A stretch of 64,000 bases of DNA from Parus major (taxonomy: Eukaryota > Chordata > Aves > Passeriformes > Paridae): positions 31,572,709 to 31,636,708 of the forward strand of contig NC_031776.1 of NCBI RefSeq assembly GCF_001522545.3. The letters are read 5' to 3'. The position numbers were made by a program, and so were the translations under genes. Below the pieces are notes generated by a model, which worked only from the letters and a program-made list of their open reading frames with translations, was not told the DNA's origin and searched no databases. Position 1 is the stretch's first letter, and the number at the start of each line of letters is the position of its first letter. Shown here piece after piece: positions 1 to 12,530 of this stretch.

Positions 1-3000
1 CAGGATCTTGTCTTAAGGAGGGATTGTGAACTGCATTTGTGGTCCCTTCCTGCCACACGCACACAAGAGAGAGCAAGGGCAGGTGTGTGAACTTCCATCC
101 TTGGTCTGAGGGACACATGGAAGCACACCGTTAAGTGCATGTTAAGCTTTCTACATGTGCTAACTCAAACATATGGTCATGGTTTCCTTAAAATTTTCTC
201 AAAACTCCTTCCTCTCTATCTTGAGAATAAGCAAGAACAATTCTCCCCAGAAGGTGAAGGTCAAAGCTGCTGTTTCTGAGAACAGAAGTTTAGAAAGAAA
301 ATGACACATCAGTTTTGGGTCTGGCATCTTGTGAGCATTTCTCGGTGTCTTTCAACTTACTCTTTTGTGAAACAAACAATACAGGTAAGAAGAGAGCTGG
401 CATACACTTATCCTGCATTAAAATGAAGATTGCATTGAAATGATTTTAGAGAGCTTTTTGGTTTTACATGAATTATGAGCTGTAAGCTTTTCTTAGTGGA
501 AACATCTCAAACATTTACTTTGTGAAACCATTATTGCCAACTTCCCATTAGTTTTATGTGTAGAAGAATAATGTGATGTTTCATCAGATACTGAAATACA
601 AAATATTCTGAAATGTACATGAAATATGGTGTGGAAACCGGTGTTTCCATAAATAGTAGTTAAGCTTTTCTACACCTGTGAATGCTAAGTGTTACATATT
701 GGTATTGGATAGGAATTGGTGTGGTTACACAACATCTCAAGGTCATTTTCACACCCAGATTCTAGTGTTTATGGTATGATCATAAACAATCTGTCAATAA
801 TTCATATATCAATGGATGTAATGGTGTGCATTTTTATCTTTGCTTGTTTGGGTTGCTTTTCTTATATTCATTTAATACTGACATTTTTACGAGAAACCAT
901 TGTGCTCAAATCTTTTAGGGATGTTTGGTAGAACTGATCATCTATGATCCCCATGTCTCCCTTTATTTGTACTCTCTTATTCCCATGTTTTGAACAAGCC
1001 TGTTGGTAAGAATGCTTTAGAGTTTAAGACTCTGCTGAATGTGCAAACTCTCACTGTCCTGAGATGGACTCATTTCATTAGGTCTTGCTTAATTTCTTCT
1101 TCAGTGCTACTTTCTTTTTTTCTTCCACAATAACCTAATGTATAAAACTTAAAAGGTCTGCAGATGCTGAGAAATGAAAAGGAGAGTGATTCATCTTGGC
1201 TGTGGACTGAACAATAGATTTCATCACTGTCACTGCTGAGCAGAGTTCCTTGTCTGCTCCTGACATGATAACAGTCAGCTGTGCTTCCAGCCTCCAGTGC
1301 CCCAGGAGGGAAGCTGACTGCCAGCTCTATCTGTGGAGATTTTTTTTTGTAGCACCACAGAATAGAATCTAAAGCTGTGTCTATACTAGCAAACAAAGAA
1401 TTTAAAACTATTTGAATATTTGTTGTTTCTATGTGTAGAAACATTGCTTTCCAGTGTAGACTTTATATAGAGATGAGAATATTTGTGGACATTGTTAATT
1501 AATCCACAGACTGTTTAAGAAAAGGAAAGCTTTGATAGCTGCTGGCTTGGTCTGCTCAGTGTTCAGTGCTTCCCAGGCCTGATCTGTGTGACCAAGCAGA
1601 GTGAGCTGGGGCCTCCTGTTGAGGCAGAGAGAGGATGTTCAGGTTTCCTGCTGCAGTGTGGGTGAGTTTGACAGTGACATAATCAAGAAGCTGTGTGGGT
1701 TGTGGGCAAACAGGTTTTGGTAAGAGAGGTCAGACCTTCACTTGCCCAGCAAGGCAGGTACTGCCAAAATGACTGTGCCTGCTTATGATGGTCACCAGCA
1801 GAGACAGAGTTGTTGAACCTTATCTCTAATCTGCCATTCTCTGAGGGAGCCTCTTCCTACCAGTTCTCTTGAGGAAGGAACATACAGTTTTCTCTCTTTC
1901 TCTTCTGGTGTGTACCCAGGCAAATCTGTCACAATCTCGAACCTTGCAGTTCTGCTTTCTCTGAGAGCAATGACTGTGTGGTTTCTTTAGAGTGTAGTGT
2001 TCGCTCCAGTGAAAACTCTTTGCAGGAGCCATGACACACATAGCTTGCTTTAAGGTTTTCCTTTAGTCCTAGTATTCCCTGAACATGAGGAAAATGCAGC
2101 TTTGGGAGCTCTTGTGGAATCTCTCCTCTGTCAACAACCTGACTTCCATCCTCTCTTCCTTTCAGATGTCTCAATTTGCTGGTGTTCAGCCCCACACTCC
2201 TGCCTTTGAGAAATCCATTTGTGGAAGTGGAAGTGGGATCCTTGAGTGTGACTCATTTGTCTGTCATCTTCCACGCACATCCTGGACATCTGCTCCTTCA
2301 CATTCGTCTTTGCTCTTCCTCCTGCTACAACACAGTCACACAGGGGATTGTCACCACCTGCCCTAGTTGGTTATTTGCCACTAAATAGTGTGTAAATAAC
2401 ATTTTATTTGGTAAAAATAATGGGGGCATCATTTACTTTTGCAAACAAGCAGTTTACTTTATTGACAGTAGAGAGGCTTGTACCAAGATGATGGAATTTC
2501 CTAACTTTTTCTTCTGAACTACTTCTTGGGAAAAAGAGAAAACTTACTCCAAAGTGGAGATAAGAAAAATCATTGTCTGAGCCGATACCATCTGAAGTCT
2601 AAGGATGGTAACTGCGTAGACAGAGGTCTCCAGATTCATTTCTTGTACATCCAGTAGAATTAATCTAAAAGTAGCATTATTTTGGATTGGTGCAGTGTTG
2701 ATGTAAGAAAACCACTGGGAAAGAAAAGAATTATTTTTATTAGTATCAGGACTGAGCAGAGAAATACCTGAGCAGAAGATATAGAAATGTCTGTTTGCAT
2801 GTGATAAGCAGTAAATCACTTTATTTGAAACATTTTCCATGCAATATGTCACTGTTGTCTTTGCAAGGAACTTCTTGTATGTGTGTGCTCCAGTTTCACC
2901 ACGATCTACACAGTCCAAACATAAAAAAGAGTAAAAGCCATCCTCAAATTGTTGAAAATCTAAGTGAAAGGCAAACATAAAGATAAAGCAAATAGATAAA

Positions 3001-4994
3001 GGGAAGAGTGGAAGATGTAGGGAGTACAAATGGTTTGAGAGAGTGAGTCTTAGCCTTGTGACTAGTTCCTGCAAAAAAATGTAGAGATCATGCTGGTATG
3101 GGGTTTTATGAATCATTTTGATAAAGCCGTTATCAAAGAATGAATCAAAATAGTTCCTGTTAAGGAAAACATTATCTTTGCAGTCCATTAGAATTCTTTC
3201 ATTACTCGAGGACAGGAAATCTTGTAGCTACAATTGTAAATACAGTTTATGTGGATAAAGTCACTAAAAAAAAAATTATCTCAGTATAAGAAGGAAGTTC
3301 TCTCGTGGATTAGGGAGCTTTAAGAAGGTGAGAAATAAGGACTTGAGAAAAAGATTAGTAGTTGAGCAATGTAAAGACCCATACTGGAACTTGTGAAAAT
3401 TGTCTGGAAAGGCAATAAATAGTACATTTTTTTAAAATGTTTTTGTTGTTGTTGTTGCTGACAAGGTGAAATTACATGGGCCTTGTTAACTCTGAGAGAT
3501 ACGAGGAATGCAGAAGGATCAAATGGTGATTGAGCACTCAGTAATAAATGACAGGTGAGCTTCAGGGTAGGCAGCTGATGGTAACTGATGCTGAAGGGAC
3601 AATTGGAACTAATCATACTGCCTGATAGATTCTAAATTAGCTGTAACAACTCTGAGAAAAATACTTGGTCATTGCAGGGAACAGTATTGAGAAGGCTGCA
3701 GTTCAGAGCAGTCTAAAAAGAAATTGAGATGTTAGATTGTATTAAGACAAAACAAGTATCATTACAAGAATTTATAGTACACCTTTGCCTGTATTAAAGT
3801 GTTCAATCTCATCATTCTATCTCAAAGTGTACATGAAATAATAGAAAAGGTTCTAAAGAGACCAGCTGAAATGATGAAAAAATATCAAAACAATTGCTGG
3901 AGAAGTAAATGTCAGGATATTTGAAGACAGTGCAAAGGGGAAATTAATATGGGAAACCATAATAGATGAATGATAGTGAGGTGAGTCGTCTTTTGTCTGT
4001 TTAAAATGAAGTGAAAAGGATGCTTCAATTAACTTTACCAAAATGTAGTTAAAAGGCAGCAGACTTAAAATAATGAGCAGAGCAAACTGAGCACTCTGCC
4101 AACCAAACCATCCAAATGTTTTCTTCATTGACACTTTGCTAAGATAAAGGTGAGCTGGGATGTTCAGAGTTGGCTGTTCCTCAGTGGCTGCTGCTCTTAG
4201 TGGTGTGTGGCCACTTTGGGCTCCAGATTTCTTGGTATCTCAAGGTCACCAAAGAGCCACAGCTGGCCACTCCAGGAATGGTTTCTAATCCTGTTTTTCA
4301 TGGCCAGACTTAAAATTGTACCTTGTCCAGCCTCTGACTGGCTGTCTGAGCCTCAGGTATTCTTGTGAGTGCAGCACTCTCTGTACAGGTGAGTGAACAG
4401 CCCCTGATGCTGCCCTGCTTTCTGGCATCCCACACCTGAGAATTCAAACTCCTGCTCATTTCTGCCTTCAGGCCCTTAAATGTTGTATCAAGGATTCTGT
4501 CATGAGCACTTGAGCAGGTTAATTACCTTTCACCCTGCAAAGCTTCATTATCACCACCATCTGTTTAGTGAATACTTTATCTGGACAAACTCTGGCCTAA
4601 GTTTCCTCCATAACATACCTTTGATATTTTGTGTAAACTTTTAAAGTGAGCAGATAGATGACAGCAAAATGATCAGAATATCTACAATCTGTCATTCACT
4701 CCCTCAAACAAGTCATTGCTTCAATTGCAGAACTGCAGAAATTGCAATAATTTCCCTTTTTAGGCCTGTGTACCATTGTTTAGACTCAAAATGACAGCTG
4801 ATTTTTGGTAACTTAAGGATGACTCATTTTCTGAAGTTCACCTAAAATAACTCTGTGAATTTTACCCTTTAATATAAATTTTAAAACAAATAATCAGAGT
4901 AGTATTTTTGTTATGTTTCTTAGATTTTCATTGGCAGAACAAGCATGCTTTTATTGGAGTCTTGAAAAATAACATTCATAATACAAGGGCAGAA
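1..4994. other. Unique non-coding DNA, no gene recognised
   Basis: No interspersed repeat, RNA gene or known coding exon was recognised here. The stretch is moderately AT-rich. The only long open frame is on the minus strand at 2544-3188, ATG-initiated with 214 codons, and is discussed as a finding. A TTG trinucleotide run lies at about 3440-3458. A pyrimidine tract ending in CAG just before 2166 resembles a splice acceptor, but no convincing exon follows it. The sequence is compatible with intergenic or deep intronic bird DNA. Confidence 0.6.
3440..3458 (+). repeat. Short (TTG)n microsatellite
   Basis: A T-rich run passes into about five consecutive TTG/GTT triplets within otherwise unique sequence. 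It is too short to be strongly unstable, and no associated gene is seen. Confidence 0.7.
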
Positions 4995-5990
4995 GACAGG
5001 ACTGGAAGATTCTGAGAGATCCCTCAGCCCTCTGAAGTCATTCCTGATTAAGTTTGTCTTATTTGTCCTTTAATACTCCTATCTGCAATTTAAACTCATT
5101 AACAGAGTGGGCAGTAAGGGTAGCCTCTTGCAAAACTTCTGTTATTTGATGACTGTTGTTGTGTCTCCTTGAGTCTTGGCTGAGTTAGATGAACCCAATT
5201 CTCTCAACCTCTCCTCTCAGAAGGTGTTTTCAAACCTTTGATTGTTCCTGCTGCTCTCAGCTGTCTAGCTGACTCGTTTCTTCCTGAAGTTTGGTGAATT
5301 AAACTCCCTACAGTGCTCCAGCCTCAGGCTGTGGCCTGCTGAGAGCTCCTTCAAATGTCCTGTGTGTGACATCTTCATCACACACCCTTGTAGGAGGGTA
5401 ATTTTATTAGTAAAAATACTGACTCGTGTTCTGCTGGTAATCGTTCATCTTCCACATATTTTTTTCCAAATTATTTGTGTTATTAGGTGTTCCACATATT
5501 GTATGTGCACAACTGATGATTTCTATGTAAGTACAGTATATTGCACTTGTTTTCCCTGAATTGTATCATCTTTGTATCTTTAGTTTGTTTAGATAGGTTT
5601 TGAATTTTAATCCTGTCCTCAAGAGTCCCTATGCATCCTGCCAGCTTGATATTATCTGCAAATTTAATTACTGTGTGTTTTATTCCATCATTGAAGTCAT
5701 TCATAAAAATGCTGAATAGCACTGAGCTCAGCTTAGGCTCTTGCAGGAGCTTTGCTCAACGCATCGTTTCCTTTTGGCACTTAACCAACAATTTTACAGA
5801 CATTTTTTAGTACTTGTACAATAACTTCATCGAGATTGTGCCAGCTTAGCTCATTTTTGACAATATCACAAGAGATTGTGTAAAAAGCTTTTCTGAGGTT
5901 AATCTAAAACTAATCCTCAGCTCAGAAGCCTATTAACCTGTCCTAGAAACAAGTCAGGCTGACTTTTAGGGAGCTTGCTATTTTATAGGT
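4995..5990 (-). mobile_element. Ancient CR1 LINE fragment (3' part of ORF2 plus 3' UTR), antisense
   Basis: This is a degraded CR1-family non-LTR retrotransposon lying on the minus strand. Its 3' UTR begins near 4995 with 'gacaggactggaag', and the antisense text at about 5140-5340 matches the conserved CR1 3' region. Key stretches are 'gactgttgttgtgtctcctt', 'ctctcaacctctcctctcag' and 'acagtgctccagcctcaggc'. Further along, the reverse-transcriptase domain is still readable in one minus-strand frame at 5483-5722. It shows VLFSIFMNDF, matching the family's VLFNIFINDL-type motif, then FADNIKLAG at the catalytic FADD position, then a region corresponding to the family's KCxxLHLGRN motif. The second catalytic aspartate is replaced by asparagine (codon within 5651-5662), and stops and frameshifts flank the frame, so the copy is dead. 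The divergence suggests an old insertion of the CR1 type also found in turtles and crocodilians. The upstream limit near 5990 is approximate. Confidence 0.85.
5483..5722 (-). pseudogene. CR1 reverse-transcriptase remnant (79 codons, inactive)
   Basis: This is the readable part of the reverse transcriptase within the larger CR1 fragment. The frame has no ATG at its start; it opens at a GTG valine codon in the middle of the domain. It covers the strand leading into the catalytic box (VLFSIFMND), the box itself (FADN where active CR1 has FADD) and the following segment ending in a KCNILYLHRN-like motif. Loss of the metal-binding aspartate, the lack of the rest of ORF2 in frame and the lack of an endonuclease domain all point to a pseudogene with no activity. 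It has no link to neighbouring sequence beyond belonging to the same insertion. Confidence 0.8.
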
Positions 5991-8900
5991 TGCCTTTTTC
6001 TGTTGTTAGACACTTGCCTGCCCCTCTGACTTCAAAGGTAAATCACAAATGGATCTAGGTTTGCATAAAACCAGCACAAAACATTTCTGTTACTTGATTT
6101 CTTTCCCTAGACTGTCTCTTTCTATTTATTGATAATGTGCTTAGGAAGTATTCTCATGTTGCTGTTTCCTTGTGTGTTTAGAGTTGTGCTTAAGCTTTTG
6201 TATTTTGCCTCTTTGCTCCTTCAACCATATCAAGATATTAAATAGGAGGCAACTGGCTTTTATTTCAAAGACAAGCCATTTTTCATCTTTAATAAGATGA
6301 CCTAGTGGTCACTGCTGGCCTGTGCTTTCCAAGCAGACTGTTCACAGTTTCCTGCATTGTGTGCCTTTGCATATTTTCCAGTCTATATACACTGGATATT
6401 GACTCCATTAAAAAGACACAGTGTAAGCTCTTCTCCTGGTGTGTCACTCCTGTACTGTTCATGTTCAAAGAAATAAAGCCAGCTGTAAGAGAGCTGATTT
6501 CCACTGGTTATAGTAATTTTTGGTTTAGATGGCTTATTTCTTTCTCTTTCTGATGCAGCAAATGGTGATAATTAGGAACAAAAGAGCTGGTGTGTATACT
6601 CATTGTAAACGAAGCATATTTTGCTGCAACAGGGGTGATTTGACATGAGCTGTCAGCATATTCCCATGTTCTACAGTTAACTGTGCATTAAAAATAATAA
6701 TGGGAATAATAACTTCTATTATACAGAGCAGAGCTGCTTTGCAGTCCCTACCTAATGTACTGTGGAAATGTAGCCCCCACCTGGGGCAGGTGACAATCGA
6801 AGAGCACAGAGCGTGCCAGTTAAGTCTGGGAAAGGGAAAATGTCTGCAAAACTCACAGAAGAATTAAAAAGAAGGAAATTTTCTTACAGCCCCAGACAGG
6901 ATAAACGTTTCTGTTAATTAACTGGCCAGAGTTGGGAGATGTTCCTTCATTTCTGTGGGTTATGTGGGTAAAGATTTAGTGGCTGCATTCTGGCCCACAA
7001 AGGTAATTTCACATATGGCAGTCTCTGACAGCCAAAGAAGTTATCTACTCTCTGTTACACAAGCATAAACTTCTCTTAATATTCCTCTCTATTGACATTT
7101 AACTGGGCTGTTTGTGACATAGAAATGGTGTGACTTACAAATCAACTCTGAATGAGGTAATGTGGACCTTTTCAAAAGACCTGATTACGGCTCATCGTGA
7201 GTCTGTTTGAGATGAATCTGTTTGTTTGTGTTCACTTTCTGTTGTACTTTGGTGGCAATAATACTCATAAGCAATAATAGCTGATTTTTCTCTACAATCA
7301 TTTGCATAAGAAGTTAGATGAGAAAAATGGTATTGCCCAGTGATCTGTGCATCATTATCATCATCTGTGCATTTAATCAGCATTAGCTGTGGAGCTTACG
7401 CTCCGAGCTGTAATACCGAGGAAAGGAATGAGAGCTGTGATTAGCAATTCTGAATGATGGGGGCTGACTGGGGAATCCCTGCCCACAAGAATTATTGAAC
7501 TTATTCTCCCTCAGAGTAGAAGCTGCTCTTGGTAGAGGATGTCTGTGTGCTATAACTTGGACTGAGGCCATCCTTTCTCCTCTGAAAGGTCACCGAAGAG
7601 CCATCAAATAGCAGCAGCTTTCAGCTTCATGTCAGAAGTAGTTTGCCAGTCACAAGGCAGCACTTCACAAAGTTTTAAATTCATCCTGTTACATCAAGAG
7701 CAGTGTAATAAGCTCTGGTAGTCACACAGGACACGAACTATCCTCTTGGATAACACTTAATGTATGCTTTGTCATCCCTGAAACTCCACAGTCTTGTATT
7801 GTGCTATTACAGTTAAGGAAGAATATCTACCTGGTGAATCACTCCTACTAAATCTGATTTACTTGTGGCAAAGCCTAAAACAAACAGCCCAACACATTCA
7901 CAGAAGTGAGATGTACAGCTTTCCCTTTGCTATTCCACACACAGGATAATGACAATGGAAATGACAGCGAAGGGTACCAAGACACCTTGAGGAAAATGAC
8001 TGGTTGTAATCGTGCCTGACCTCTATCTGTCGCCCGTCCTTTATTCGTGGTCTGTACAACAGTGGAACCAATGCACATTATTAAAAAACAAAACCAATTC
8101 TGTACCTACTGAATGATAGACAGGGCATGTTATTTTTCAGGTCTACTGTCTTGCTTTCTACCACCTTTCTCTTACTACCAAAAAAAGGGCAAAAGGAAAC
8201 ATTTATTTGTTTAAAAATGTGTGCCTTGCATTTCTCTTCTGATAGCAAAAAAACCCAGTGTTCCTATACTATTATTTATTACTGTGCATTGTCTGCTAAG
8301 GCTATGTTTTCTATCATGGGATTCAAATTGCTTCTTGTGCCATCAGCATTTTCCTTTTTCACATTTCTTTCAAGGCAAAATAGAAAATCTATTTCTCTGC
8401 AGTAGCAACAGTGATCTGGGAAAACTTTATTTAGGGTGAAAGGGAAAATAATGGAGTCAGAATAAGCATCTACACTTAAAGTCTATTTAGAACATCAAAC
8501 TCCAATGTATTCATAAGACAGAATTGTATCTACTTTAAATTAAGCTCAAGAAGATATAGAAACATTGTGTGTAATGACCACCAACCTGTCTATTTGCATT
8601 GCAGATCAAAAAATCTGAAGATGTAGTAATGAGGAGTTGAGATGAAAAGACAGTGTGTTTATGGTAGACAGTATATTTATTTTGCAGAAAAGCTATGTGA
8701 AGGCAGTGCCACTCTTATAATGATAAAACCTGGAGTGCATTTAAAACTTAACAAATGCATTTCCATCCAGGGTTATTGCACAGGAGACCACATAAATAAA
8801 AATTCAAACACTGCTTTCTTAATTCACACATACAGTTACATTTAATGACACCAGGACTTCCAACATGAGTAAAACCAGCAGGGTCTGGCCCATAAAAATG

Positions 8901-11900
8901 ATTCTTGTTTGCAGCCTGCCTGTTTTCTACAGCTTAGCACTAAGATATCCTTTACTGTCTTTGCAGCAGCAGCACTAGCAGCTCTGATTTAAGGAGATGC
9001 TGACTTCTACCCTCCAGCTCCTCATTCCCCTTCCATGGTACCTTCTCAGCTGTAGCAACACAAGCCTTGATGGGGCCATTAGACCAACCAAATGTGGGAA
9101 AAAATTACAGCTGGTACCCTGTACTGATTCTACACACAAATGGCAATGCAGAAGAAGAGAAGATTAAGGAAGTTTAATGAGTGTAGCTCATCCAAAGATA
9201 AATAAAAGCAGTCATTAGGCAATGATGGATAGAGAAGCAGGGTCTGGTTTTGTGTTGCAGACCTCTCTTCTAGTGCAGTAAATCTTCTAGTGATACAGTG
9301 GTGAAAAAATGAATTACTATGAAGGTTAATTATTTAGCTTAAAAAGCAGTATTCAAAAGTACTTTTTCCAGCATCTTCTGAATTTCAGAGTGAGCCTGTG
9401 CATAACACTAGCATTTACAAAATTTAGCTATTACGGGAACTGACAGGTTTATGTTGGACAGCTTAAACTTTCAAGTTATCCCCTTTCTACAGGTAATGAG
9501 AAATGATAAGAAATTCTGTCTACAATGCAAGAGAAAAGAAGGAACATAAATTGCCGTGCAATTAGCTTTTTTTTCCCTTTCTCTCTGAACACACAGGCTA
9601 ATGGACACCATTCAAACTGCTGGAGTCACAGATGGGGTACAGGGCTCTGTTCTGAAATCATTTAACTATGTGCTTAACTTAAAGATGTGAGCACTGTAAA
9701 AGCTGAAAATGCTGAGATCGCTTACTCTTAATCTTTAGGGGCTCAGTATTTTGCTGATCAGGGCTGGACTACTGAGCCTTTACAGGAATGAATGCAAGCT
9801 GATCTGCTTATGAGAGGCTTTAATGGAAATTTCATTTTCTCTTTCATTTAAAATTCTGTCAACAGTATGTCCTTCCTGGCCCCTGCAGGAAGAAGTGTAT
9901 CTACATAATGCTTCATTGTTGCTGTAGTAAATGGGCTGTAAAGTTAAAATTAAATGTTCTAATTAGTCTTTGAATCATTAGGCTGGGTGTAGTTTGTCCA
10001 GCGGAATTGAGAGCTCCTTGGTATTCTAAAGAAAAGAAAAGAAAGTCCTCTGCACATTTTCATAGTTTCTTTTTGCTTTAAGACTGTAGTGACTCAACAG
10101 TCCATCTTCTGCTGCCTGCTAGCAAGGAGAGGATCCTTATTTTTGTTTTTATTTTTATACTTGTCATTTTTGACCCGAGAGGTTGGTATCCCAGAAATCG
10201 CATTTACCTTTCATTTTTACCTTGAGGATTTCAGGTGCAGTATAAGCATTCTGCTTCAGAGGATCATTTATGCAGATGAAAAACATTATTTTTGCCTTCT
10301 AGGATATTTTTAAAACATAAGACATATGAATGTCATGGTGTCCAAAGAGACTTTTATGTGGGCCTTGAATAATTTAGTGCTGGTACTAACAGCAATACAT
10401 GCTGACATGACTATGTGTCACCTAGAGAATCTCTACATAGAGAGACTGTCTAGCTCTGAGTACCCCAGTGAGCTCTTCAGAGTGTTGAGGTGGCTTTCAA
10501 GTACAGAAGAAAGAAGGAATAAATGTATAAAAAGTGAACCCTTGTGCAAGAGAGAGCTGCAAATGGAGTTTGGATGTACAAGATCCTCAATGTGTGAAAT
10601 ATCTGAGGCTGTTAGGAGGATAAATGCACTGTAATAAGTCATGGAAGAAAAAAAATAGAGAAGCTTGAGATGAAATTCCACATTTGTAATTCCAGGTTGG
10701 TTTGGGTGTTTGAAAATTTGTCTTGTGGTATGAAAACTCTTTGAGGCTCAAGTATATTCTGGTAGCTCTTCCAATTAAAGACCTTCTTGAAACCAAAGTG
10801 AAAAAGTGCTCTCATCTATCATGTTGGCTCTAGACTTAGTTAATTCCCTCCAAAAGGCATCTACAGACACAGGGAAAGTCCTTAGGAAACAGCCTGGCAA
10901 AAGATTCAGCCTGCAGTGGCAGCTGGAAGTGAACGATGTTGTTGAGGAACTCAGACTCACATCTCACTAAGACACTGCAAGGAGATTAAACAAACAGTCC
11001 TGCTTTGCAGGAGGACTGGCTTTTGGAACAATGACACTGGGAATTCGTGTGCTGCTGTTTCACCTTATCTATTAACATGGGTTTTATCTGGGCTCTGAGC
11101 AAAGCTGAGGGCAAGCAGTGATAGTGCAGATTGACATGAGGAGTGGGGTGATGTGATCTGATGTGATCTGCCTGGGAAGCAGAGTTGGCTCAGGTGCAGT
11201 GCTAATGCAGAGCAGCTTTCAGAGTGATCAGATTTACTGGCACAGACCTGGCATCAAGGTGGGCTTAATGGCAAAAATGGCCCATAATGGCAAAAAGGGC
11301 CCATCTGCAACTGGTGCTGTCAGCTGGAGTTGCACTAAGTCTCTGGAATGGCTGGTTGCTTTCTCTGTGTGCTGTGTGATGAGTCTATTACTGTTTATCT
11401 TGTAAATATGCATTTAGGGACCTTATAAACCTGCCTGAATTGTTGCATCTGTAGACTAACTGCTCCTTCATAGCCTTGGTGGCTTAGTTAAAGGGACTGT
11501 CGAAAGTGCACGTCATTAACTTGATTGACTACAGGAGCTCCAAAGGTTTATCATACCAGTGCAGGTGTTGAACTGGAGTGTGGGAATAATTTGAGTGGCT
11601 AGAGCAGAAGAATAGGAGGCTGGAAATGTCATGGAGTCTCTCACTGGTGTATTTTGAGTCTCTCTTAACCTCACTTCTCACCCTTCTTACAGAAGTATTT
11701 GAAGAGAGAAAGAAATGTCAGCGAAGGCTTTCAGAATCTTGGAGTTTAGATGCTGTAGAAAAGCAAAGTATTTTACAAGCATTCCAAATCAAATGTCTCC
11801 ATTTAGTAAACAACAGTTATTAATTCTTTCCACCAGAGCTTTTATTCTTGTGCAAAATTGTAGTTTACAGCCTATTTAGGTTAAAAAATAAAAGAACCCA

Positions 11901-12142
11901 ACCAAACCCAAGCAAACCAACAAATAAAGCCTTTAATAGGAGTTTATTATAGGAGTACCATAAACCTTGCCACTAAAATTGCACTTCAGCAGAAGAAAAA
12001 TGGCAGCTAAGTTCTCTGATTAAAGAGATATGGCTAACTGCATTAAAAAATATCAAAATAAAATAAGTATTAGCTTAAGTTCAAAATGAAAACTTCAGCC
12101 CTTTCCAAATGCAACCTCTTCCCTTGGAATGTGTGAATTTAC
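5991..12142. other. Unique non-coding DNA, no gene recognised
   Basis: No known coding exon, RNA gene or interspersed repeat was identified. Open frames here are about 100 codons or shorter and show no recognisable domain. An unusual local element is a 19-bp tandem duplication at 11266-11303, and a 10-bp unit is repeated twice at about 11151-11170. An A-rich stretch with AAAC/CCAA words lies at about 11883-11930. Confidence 0.6.
11266..11303 (+). repeat. 19-bp tandem duplication (two copies, one mismatch)
   Basis: The unit taatggcaaaaatggccca (11266-11284) is followed immediately by a copy differing at one base (11285-11303). It probably arose by a single slippage or local duplication event. 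No coding frame or known motif is tied to it. Confidence 0.85.
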
Positions 12143-12291
12143 AACATAGAAAAACACAGTTTGGAAGGGACCTTTCAGAGCCATCTAGTTCAGAGTCCTC
12201 CCCCACAATGAACCAACAACATCAGACCAGGGATTGCTCAGGATTTTGTCCTGTCTAGTTCTGAAAATCTCCAATGACTCAAACTGCTCCC
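12143..12291 (-). mobile_element. 5'-truncated CR1 LINE, 3'-end fragment, antisense
   Basis: The plus strand reads as the antisense of a CR1 3' end. It begins with 'catagaa' (the family ends in tandem ATTCTATG-like octamers) and continues with 'tttggaagggacctttcaga', 'catctagttcagagtcctcc' and 'atcagaccagggattgctca', in the order found in chicken-type CR1. It breaks off at about 12291, where an A-rich tract begins. Extreme 5' truncation is usual for CR1. The divergence is moderate, and it looks younger than the copy at 4995-5990. It has no coding capacity. Confidence 0.88.
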
Positions 12292-12318
12292 TTAAAAAAA
12301 AAAAGAAAAAGTAAAAAA
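12292..12318 (+). repeat. A-rich tract
   Basis: A run of about eleven A, then AAAAAG words, directly abuts the interior break of the CR1 fragment. It lies at the 5' side of the CR1 rather than at its tail, so it is better read as a local low-complexity tract than as a LINE poly(A). Confidence 0.6.
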
Positions 12319-12509
12319 CCAGAAGACTATTTTGGAGGGATTGATGTGGCTTCTGCCTTTGGTGTCATATGCCTGAAGTTTAGGCTTTCAAGATCAGTGA
12401 GCAACTGTTGATTGAAGAACACAAAAATGGCCTCCGGGAGGGAGGTGCAAACTGTCCCTACACAGGTGTAAATTCCTTCTGAATAACTGTCCTTTAGTAC
12501 CTAAAGAGT

Positions 12510-12530
12510 AAAACAAACAAACAAACAAAA
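12510..12530 (+). repeat. (AAAC)n microsatellite
   Basis: Four AAAC units flanked by extra A make a short perfect tetranucleotide run in AT-rich unique DNA. Confidence 0.85.

Noticed and set aside
1070..1444. 124-codon minus-strand ATG frame
   Set aside because: No recognised domain or splice signals; length is within chance expectation for the window.
2085..2366. Possible exon after a pyrimidine tract and CAG near 2165
   Set aside because: Open in two registers with no recognisable protein and no good donor; probably chance.
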